A stretch of DNA of 64,000 nt from contig JAYKYS010000007.1 of assembly GCA_036924285.1 (NCBI GenBank), forward strand, positions 2,294,001 through 2,358,000, in the 5' to 3' direction. The notes under the pieces are model-generated. The model saw only the letters and a program-made list of their open reading frames with translations. It made no database searches and was not told the origin of the DNA. Each line of letters starts with the position of its first letter. Positions within the stretch are counted from its first letter, which is position 1. The position numbers and the translations under genes were made by a program. Below are positions 56,210 to 64,000 of the stretch, piece by piece. The DNA comes from Asterella californica (Eukaryota > Streptophyta > Marchantiopsida > Marchantiales > Aytoniaceae).

Positions 56210-57140
56210 AGAGAAGATGGATCTTAGATCAAGCTGTATGTTGTGTGATTATATGTGGTTTTAAATCACATGGAGGATTTTTTGGAGGTTTGATCATCTA
56301 CGACAAAAAACTAGAGATATCTTGGTTGTGGGAGTCAGATTTGAGAGTTCTTGGAGCCAACATAATAAAGAAAGAAGACCATATCGACATATGAAGACCA
56401 TTTTGGAGAAAGAATAAAGTTCTCATATAAGTCTTCTTTGGTTCTTTTGCTACGGTTTTTGTCCTTTTGGATTCGTTAGAGCTCTAGTTAGTTATGTACG
56501 GCTTGTGATATCTAGTTTTAGCTAAGGGTTTATACATGGGTTTTGTTTGGATCTGGGCTTGAATCGTGTGATACTAGTGCAAAGATTTTTGTTAGCAAAG
56601 GAATGTTTTCTTTGCTTTGATCTACGCTTCGGTAATTTTCGGTCTAGGTTGAGATTTAGAAGTTTGCTTTATGAGGTTGGGTGCAGATTATAGACCATTC
56701 AGGTCTATTTCTCAGTTTTGTGTTCTTAGAGAGAAAGAAACAGAACTGTATATAAAGTGAGAATTGGTATATCTTGCGAAGCTTGTTCTTGTGGTTGTTT
56801 ATCTATTGCTTCCAACTGTTTAAGCACACGATATTTCCACAACCAAGAACCTCGTATTTTCCTGGACAACCTTCACGCATAATCCGATATGATAATGTTC
56901 TCCACCCTTGATGTGTATGGCATGGCACAACCAGTACTATTGCGTACTATTTCTTGACATACTTCATTTGTTTGCCTTGCTAATATACTTATCGGGGAAA
57001 ATTCTAGTGGTTATGTATGTCTTCATATCCTCACACGTACGTCGTCGTAGAACACTAAACCTTCTACAAAAACCAATTATCCCTCTCTCCAAAACTAGTA
57101 TGCAACTATCCATCCGTATTTCCAACATGCACTACTCTTT
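56210..57140. other. AT-rich DNA with a diverged repeat, no gene seen
   Basis: The only structure is 56540-56722, an inverted relative of 44507-44690. Short frames show no motif. Confidence 0.45.
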
Positions 57141-57146
57141 GTGATT

Positions 57147-57943
57147 TGTAACAACTTATGTGATGCATAAGAAGTATGTTCACTAGTGAGAAGTTGGTTT
57201 AATCATGTATGAGAAATTTTTATTTGGTGCTAACATAATTTAAAGAAATATCAAGTTAATCATGACTAGCTATAATTTGTTATGGTTAAACTTAGCTTAC
57301 TTTTGAGTAGATCAAGATATCCACTAAATAGTGAGCATTACTATTCTATCTTTTTGTATAAAAGGTGGAAAATGACCTCTTATTTCATTTGTTGACTTGA
57401 TACTAGTGAAGAGTCTTGTATTATTGATTTTGTGGACACTAAAAACAAATAGAGATTCAAGATGTCACCTTTTTTAGTGAGTGTTATGAAGAAAATGTGC
57501 TATAAAGTTATATTAGAATATTATAAATTCTTTCTATAATTTGTTGACTCCGAAGAAATAATCTCATGTGAGAAGAAAATATGACCAGGTGATTGTGCTT
57601 GAAACATCTTAGTAGAACTTAGTAAGTATATTTAATCATTATTACCAAGGTAAAAATATAAATAATCAAATAGATAAGTAGAAAGGGCTAATCATCCTTA
57701 TTCTACAACGAAGTTGTTATTTTGAGGGACAGAAAAAACAAATATAAGATTTCAGAATATGAGAACTGTGAGTTGTTGTGAGAAATGAAGAGATTAAGGA
57801 ATGTGAGTTTATGATCACACATTTGTCTAGTTTAATGGTGTGCTCTTGTCAAAATCACTGGACTTGACATTTTAGTGAGAGACTTTCTTGTCCATGTTAG
57901 TCGAGGTTGCTAAGAGAAAAAGAATTGTTTCATTGAACTTACA
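57147..57943 (+). repeat. Diverged solo LTR of the gypsy element 1 family
   Basis: It starts TGTAACAACTTATGTGATGC, like the minus-strand LTR start TGTAACGACCTATGTTACAC, and keeps blocks such as CATGACTAGCTA, TTATGGTTAAACTTAGCT, AAAGGTGGAAA and GAGTGAGAGAC-like sequence in order, ending near AACTTACA. Identity is clearly lower than between the element-1 LTRs and no target duplication remains, so it is an old insertion. Plus-strand orientation is opposite to element 1. Confidence 0.75.
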
Positions 57944-58900
57944 AGTGCAATTTATACTTTCTATACTCTCCCTAATCGTAGTGGCTCGGGAGCCACTTAT
58001 GTGATATTTTGTAACCACATGTAAGTAAAATAAGTAACATTTCAGAAACACCATCATATTTTAAATTAAGAAAACAACTGTCCTATGTCATCGTAGAATG
58101 GAAAATTAGTTTTAATAATGTTCTCGAAACCTATTTAAATAAAAAAAACTATTATTTTTATGTTTTTTATATTCTAAAGTAAAAAGGATTATATATATCA
58201 TTTTATGATCTTTCACTAAACTCTTGGGTTTTAAAAATACAAGAGAGCACACTTGACCTTAATGGTTGCAACAGACTGAGAGTATAATAGCCGTTAGAAA
58301 TCTCCAAAATTGGCTGAAACTTGACCGAGTACACAATTCGCACCTTCTGAACAAAATAGCCTTAATGGGGCTGGTCGACAAATATCAACGAGAAAAAATC
58401 GTCTAGGTCTCCGAAATCGCATTCAAAGTTTCTGATGGCGAAAGAAACGGTTTCGCTTCACCCGAATGCATCAGCAGGATAGTGCTCGACATCAGGCACA
58501 ACTCCAGATGCTCTCTCCTGTACTTCTCCATGCACAAACTCCATCTTGCTCATCAGCAAGGAAAAAACGCTCTCTACTGCTCTGATATCATCTAACTGTA
58601 ACTACCCTAACCACTCCGGCTGATGTTAGCCGTCGATCTACTAGAGCTTTGGACTATATCAACAAAGTATACGAATGAATCATCATCCTCATCGAAAGTC
58701 GACGAAAGAAAACCGGAATGTTGTAACACGATTGGGTGCGAGAAATGTAGTCGTAAGCGAAGAATTTGTTGCTAAGAAGGCGGCGGTATTGTCGCGCTCT
58801 AGTAAATGTCTTTTCTTTCGGATGTCAATTGTTTGTCTTGGTGAGTCGGTGACTGACCTCACGCGTGGTCTTATTATGCCAAAAGATCACTATTTTTACA
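57944..58900. other. No gene seen
   Basis: AT-rich sequence; a 79-codon frame at 58675-58914 has no recognisable motif. Confidence 0.4.
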
Positions 58901-58902
58901 AA

Positions 58903-58975
58903 CGCATGAGTTAGCACAGTGAGAATCGTGCTGATTAACAGATTGTATGTCCAGAGTTCAAACCCAAGCACCCCT
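58903..58975 (+). repeat. Possible tRNA-derived (SINE-like) sequence
   Basis: TAGCACAGTGAGAATCGTGC resembles an A box and CAGAGTTCAAACCCAAGC resembles a B box at roughly tRNA spacing. No good acceptor stem or tail repeat could be drawn, so this is weak. Confidence 0.2.
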
Positions 58976-59350
58976 GCACGTAAAAAGCGGTCATTCAAGA
59001 CTTCAGTAATTTGCGAGAAAGATAGATTTCGAGAGAAAAAAAGAACAGTAGCATAGTCTAAAATGAACAAAAAAATAAGAGAAAATACTTCGAGTGACCA
59101 AACCCAAGGCCAGGAGGAGAAATACAGGGACAAAACAGTCAGACTCGCCTCAGTGCAAGCTTGGGTGATTATACAAGAATTGCGTAAACTACTTCGCTAG
59201 TTCAAAGGTCATGCGTTATAAAGTAAGAGTAAATCTCTTTTAGAAACTTGCATGATATGGACTAGCAGTAAGGTAGTTCTGAGCATTGAGATATTCCATG
59301 GCATCTCTTTCATTACAACAGTAATGAAAGACATATACATACACGTCACA

Positions 59351-59674
59351 GACCGTGCCGTGGATATGGCATAGACGGACGTTGGTCCGGACCCACAAAA
59401 TCTCAGTCTAATGTTGAATCACGGTTCCTCAGAAAAAGTTCTTAAGTGTTGGAGCTCCATCAACGTTTTTGATCACAGATGGAGCTCCAAGTAAGATCTC
59501 GAGGCGAGTAGAATACCATTGGAAAGGTCTCGATGACAGTTTTTCAAGGATACCAAGAACTCATCGAAATAATATCGGAGCTGAGAATTATAGCTTATAC
59601 TGGGATCATGTTGTGGTACGCTTCTTCATCGATTCTGTAGCGTGCATTCTCCACCTTTCTTTTCATACCCAACA
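59351..59674. repeat. 324 bp dispersed repeat, copy 2
   Basis: Same length and orientation as 38774-39097, with scattered differences such as GGCATAG for GACATAG. Its right flank (CCACTTGAGATG) differs, so the common end at CCCAACA is a real repeat boundary. Confidence 0.85.
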
Positions 59675-59834
59675 CCACTTGAGATGAAATCTTTCATCCT
59701 CTTTGAGGAGAATAGAAACAATGAAGGGACTTCTCTTATCTTCTCTCATATCTTCTCTCCTTGAGCTATAACTCAAACAACAAATAACTCACTTCACGAA
59801 AGTATTAGAATATACAACATCTATCATTTTTGTA

Positions 59835-60590
59835 TCCTCGTTGTGAGTGAAACACATGCATTTCACTCATTGTGAACAAAACATATGTGTTTCGTTCGCT
59901 CTTGTTGAAAAAACATGTATGTTTCACCCATAGTAGCGAAATCTTATTCATTCACAGATGATGAAACACTATGTTTCATCCACTATGCGTGAAACATCAA
60001 TTTTATCCAATCACAATGGGTAAAACACATATGTTTCACTTGCTCTTGTGAGTGAAACATAGTGTTTTGCTCGTAGTAGTACATGAAACATGTATGTTTA
60101 ACACACTATGGTAAAAACAACATGTAAAACATGTGTTTTGCTATTCATAGAGTAAAACATGTGTTTTGCTATTCATAGAGCAAAACACAATGATTCGCTT
60201 AGTGAGTTTAGCGAAACATCGTGTCTCGCATACTACAAGTGTGAAACACAATATTTCACACTTTGCGTGAGCAAAACTTGTGTTTCACTATGTGCGTGAA
60301 ATATAATGTTTCACGTGCAATATATGAACAAATGGTTTCTCACATTGTGAAGAGCAAAATATGATGTTTTGCTCTTCACATGCGAAAGATGATGTTTTGT
60401 CTTTTGAGTTCAGCGAAACATTGAGTTTCACACTATGTGTGAGTGAAACTCGTGTTTTGCTCTTGCGTGAAACATGATATTGTGTCTTATGATTTAGCGA
60501 AACATGATGTTTCACGTACAATGAGTAAAACTGATGTTTCATCCACTGTGAAACACACATTGGGCGATGCACGCTGAATCACTCGCACAG
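59835..60590. repeat. GAAACA/TGTTTC short-palindrome array
   Basis: Dozens of units such as GTGAAACACATGCATTTCAC and AGCAAAACACAATGATTCGC alternate orientation at irregular spacing. The first ~280 bp match 1-245. GTAAAACATGTGTTTTGCTA occurs twice in tandem near 60122-60178. Not a CRISPR: unit length, orientation and spacing are irregular. Confidence 0.8.
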
Positions 60591-60654
60591 GTGAGCAATT
60601 CAGCATGCATCGTCTTAATCTAAACACAAGAAATTCAAATATAAGTCATTCTAA

Positions 60655-61100
60655 CACTCGTCAACACATTCATTCATACAATCATCGTGCACATTCTACA
60701 AGAAAATATCTAAATTTGAAATATAAAATCTACTCACAATCATCGATGCTCGATCATGTGTTGCTCCGGGCTCCTCTCATGACTCCTCCATGATCACTCC
60801 ATCATCTCGACCACTTCCGGCTCCTCTAGTTTTCATCACAGTGATTTATTAATCGCTTAGAATCAAATTCTCTATCTTGTCTACAATTCAAGAATCGGCT
60901 CTTAGTCCATCTTATTCTCTCCTCTCTTCACTCCTCTCCTCTCGCTCTCTTCTTCTCTCCTCGCTCCTTTTCTCTCACTGTCTACTCAATCCTCACTTCT
61001 CTCCTCTCATTTCTCTCCTCAACCCTCAACCCTCACTCCTTTCTTCTTCTCTAACCTCACTCTCTCTCGAAGACTTCCTCCTCCCGACTTCTTTCTTTCT
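60655..61100 (-). repeat. LTR-derived repeat, copy 2, with polypyrimidine tract
   Basis: Matches 29995-30360 in order (CAACACATTCATTCATACAA, CACAATCATCGATGCTCGA, then a CT-rich tract at 60905-61100). It lies downstream of a minus-strand chromodomain gypsy remnant, where a 3' LTR is expected. The association of this block with the GAAACA array suggests both belong to one LTR. Confidence 0.65.
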
Positions 61101-62750
61101 CTCAATTAATTAATCTCTTGAGCACTACACTATAGAATTCACCAGAGTTCAAATTATAAAATATGTGACTATGATAAACAACAGTATACGTGAATCTGTC
61201 ACCACATGGGTGTTAACTCTATCTACAACTTACACAATCATCATATCACATTGAATCTATCACCACATGAGTGTAAACTCTGTCAAATTTGTATCAATAT
61301 CAAGAGTGTATACTTTATCAAATCTGTATTCAATATCAATTAGTAGGTTACAACAAATTTATGAAATCAAAAGCATTTTTGCTTTCATCTATATACTTTC
61401 CTACCTCTAGTGATTTCTACGTATAACGTCAACTTCCGTCTCTTCACTTCTTCTTTCTCTGAAGATTCTCTAACCTTTCTTTTCTCATCTAAAAAAACTA
61501 ATATATAATCTAAAAAAAACTTTCTTATACTCTGATTTCTCTTTGAGACTTTCCTCATATGCCGAAAAAACCGAAGATCTTCTCTTATAATTATGCACTA
61601 TGCTACTACAAGCTGATTCAGAAATCGATCTCGTCTCCCATCTTGCTTAAAGATTTCACTATCAATATTATTTTGCTCCACTGGATCTTCTCCATCTCCA
61701 ACACCTTCCTCCTCTTCTTCACCACCTTCAAGGTTTTGTTCATTCAGTAAAACACCATGATGTAGATCCTCGTAAGAGAGCTAACATTGATAAGCATACT
61801 CTGAATCTTATGTGTGTTCGTCGTCATCCAAACAAGTAATAAGATACGAGTAGTCCATTTCATCTTCACCGCCGTCTAGACCCAAGGAAGATATAGCAAG
61901 AGGATAGAAGTTAGCTCAACTTCCGAATACAACATTCATACAACCAGAATGAGGACAACAAGCATTCAACTTCTTTTCTAAAGTAACATCGTTCGCCATC
62001 TCTGTTTCTATCACACCTCCACCCATATTGTTTTTTAGCTCTCTCGTCTTCTTGTACATATCGATATATCGAACCACACGATTTTTCAATTCATCATCAA
62101 TGACTATAGATAACACTCCAAGTCCAACAATTTATGCCGTTATTATGTTGAAAATAATGACTTTCGTCAAACATCTTCTATCACTTATCTTGGTTTTTCT
62201 TCTTACTCCATGTAAAGACATAAAGTCCTCAAGATCTTCCAAATAATTGACAATCTTTCATAGTTCTACAAATTCAAACAAATTCTTCTCTTATTAGTAG
62301 TCTTCACTACTTTCAAAGCCATGTCCACGAACACTATTCTCTCACAAGAAAGAGTAAGATCACTTTGAATTTTTTACCTCTCTTATGCAGATTCGAATCT
62401 ATTGCTCTCGACAACAAGATCTTTCTCAAAACTATAAAATATGGATGTGGACGTCATGTCTATGATCTAGATCAAACAATCTTCCAAAATTTTTCTCTCC
62501 AATTTCAAGATCACTCAACTATAATGAAACTTTAATGTGACGCACAAAAATGATGGCCGAAACATTCATTCATGTGGATGGAGCATCACACAGATTGAAC
62601 ATATTATCTTTAGTAACCATCAGTTATTAACATAATTAAAAAACTTACGATCAAATTCTTTATTTCTACAAAATACAAGTCAAAGCTACAAAGTTCATTG
62701 ATCCAAATCGCCTCAATTTGCTACTCATATGGTTCGTCATTATTGCTAAT
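61101..62750. other. AT-rich DNA, no gene assigned
   Basis: Short frames only; a 66-codon minus frame at 61916-62116 (MLSIVIDDELKNRVVRYIDM) has no recognised family. Probably 3' untranslated sequence of the gypsy remnant that follows. Confidence 0.35.
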
Positions 62751-62759
62751 GCCCTTGCT

Positions 62760-64000
62760 ATCCTCGTCGCCGTCTGAAGAGATCTAATACTTTGCTTGCA
62801 TGTTTCATATCTTCCTCTAGCATCCAAGTTGCTTCTTTCAAATGGTATCTACGTCATTTGACCAAGTACTCCGTTCAGTTGGATTTGTGTCAAGATAGCA
62901 AAATGATCTCCACCTCGTATTTTTCTTTGCCTTGCACAACATCAGACTGAAGCATGAGAATCTATTTGCACTCCGGTCGCAAATCATCCTTGAAATATCC
63001 CTTTAATAAAAAAACATAGAAGGTCAAATGCAATTGTCACTTGAGAGGAACGTCTAAAGTATAGACATCTTCATGTGGATTCTTGACAATCACAAGGAAA
63101 TCCACAAACTTGGATGAAAACTTCACCGATATTTCTTCCTGAAGGGTGAAGTTTTCATACTCAACCATACTTCTTCGCTCATTTGAAACTTCACTTGCCA
63201 CCGATGCTTGTTTACTTGCTTCGTGTAACGTTGCTGTGCTTTGTCAAGGTTCTTTTTCACTTGTTCCTTGTGATGTTGCATTTCCATCACCAACTCTCAG
63301 TTGATATTTTCCGTGTTCTTGATCGTGCCGATGTAGAACTCCTTGCAAGAGTCAAGTCAAGAGCCCTTTCTGGCTCACACCCGTAAGTCAGCAAGAAAGA
63401 CAATTCGTCGGTTGCTGAATGCTTCATGGAGTTTTAGCAATACTCTGCAAGACTGAGCTACTCTATCCAATCACTTTGGTCTCCCTCACTCAAGTATTGA
63501 TTAATAAGCGAGTTAATTCATTTCGTTTGTCCATTCGTTACGAGATGAAAAGCAGTACTAAATTTAAACTTAGTCCTCAACTTTTAGAACAAGTGTTTTC
63601 AAAAAGCACTTGTGTTAGAGTCTCAGATACATAGCTCGCAAAATTTGCATTGATGATGAAAGATATCCTCCTTGTGACTCAAGATGTCTGAAACCACATT
63701 GATCTTTATCGCTTTGTGGAATAATTTGACATTCATGGACACCAAAGTATCATACCACCGTAATTACTTTAACATCACCCGATATTGTGTTTCAAAATAC
63801 TTGAGCAAAAGATTATCGGTGTACATTTGAGTTTTGTGAAGTCTTAAGTAATGCAGTCATTTTCTCAAGCAATGAACCAGCGCAAACAGTTCCTTCTCGT
63901 GAGTCGGTTATTGACTCTCTGTCTCAAATAACTTCTTGCTTTTGTATGCTACAAGTTTTCTATCATGCAGCAACATTTTATCATTCGCATAGTCACTCGC
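62760..64000 (-). pseudogene. Decayed chromovirus pol: integrase end and chromodomain
   Basis: The minus strand reads, in broken frames, the integrase core end (DQSDWIE, SLAEYC, HSATDELSFLLTYGCEPERAL at 63350-63480), the C-terminal integrase region around 63060-63200, and a chromodomain at about 62770-62880: EYLVK-stop-RRYHLKEATWMLEED. The stop, TGA at 62854-62856, replaces the conserved Trp of the aromatic cage region. Chromodomains mark the chromovirus branch of gypsy elements. The upstream part continues past the window edge. Confidence 0.7.

Noticed and set aside
58903..58975. A functional tRNA gene
   Set aside because: A and B box-like matches are present, but no acceptor stem or cloverleaf could be drawn.
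59835..60590. CRISPR-like array
   Set aside because: Repeats vary in length and orientation with no spacer regularity, and the context is a plant genome.
63183..63386. Plus-strand frame MKLHLPPMLVYLLRV
   Set aside because: Antisense to the decayed chromovirus integrase C-terminal region.

Overview
The window is repeat-dense nuclear DNA of a plant: nested Ty3/gypsy and Ty1/copia LTR retrotransposons around one recognisable host gene. Spliced GT-AG introns, primer-binding sites matching plant-type tRNA ends, and a plant-like UTP23 gene support this. The sequence alone does not fix the species; a non-seed land plant is possible, but that is a guess.

Region 1-30.4 kb is a set of nested insertions. 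The oldest layer is a decayed minus-strand gypsy element (pieces at 15354-15941 and 28174-29682). A ~5.9 kb LTR-like unit with TG...CA ends (copy A, 741-15348, duplication ACAAA) inserted beside it. A gypsy element with near-identical 912 bp LTRs (5503-14262) inserted into copy A. A second, nearly intact gypsy element (15947-28173, duplication GTATC) inserted into the old integrase gene; joining its flanks restores the old reading frame.

The most unusual system is an open reading frame that lies inside LTRs. The 15947-28173 element has long LTRs (3116 and 2779 bp). Each carries a same-sense frame for a ~610-670 residue protein (globular N-terminal region, acidic linker, coiled coil) placed in U3, just upstream of the TATA box. 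Copies A and B (32020-37922, duplication ATGAT), best read as giant solo LTRs, carry a homologous frame of about 780 codons. The two LTR copies of the frame in the 15947-28173 element are broken by different lesions, so the frame was intact at insertion. The same element has a UAG-CAA-UCA leaky-stop context between protease and reverse transcriptase.

Region 30.4-45 kb holds a TIR-type element, solo LTR copy B, a 324 bp dispersed repeat joined to a truncated inverted copy C, and a decayed copia element. Region 45-56 kb is AT-rich and contains the host gene UTP23 (four exons, 53970 to 52396, minus strand), coding for an SSU-processome factor. Its promoter and first exon are also present in two extra copies that form 1.47 kb inverted arms (49047-50525 and 54679-56149). 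Region 56-64 kb contains a diverged solo LTR, arrays of short GAAACA/TGTTTC palindromes, an LTR-derived repeat shared with 30 kb, and the 3' end of a decayed chromodomain gypsy element.

UTP23 is the only gene likely to act for the host. The rest is retrotransposon machinery in various states of decay, much of it inactivated by TGG-to-TGA and CAG-to-TAG changes.
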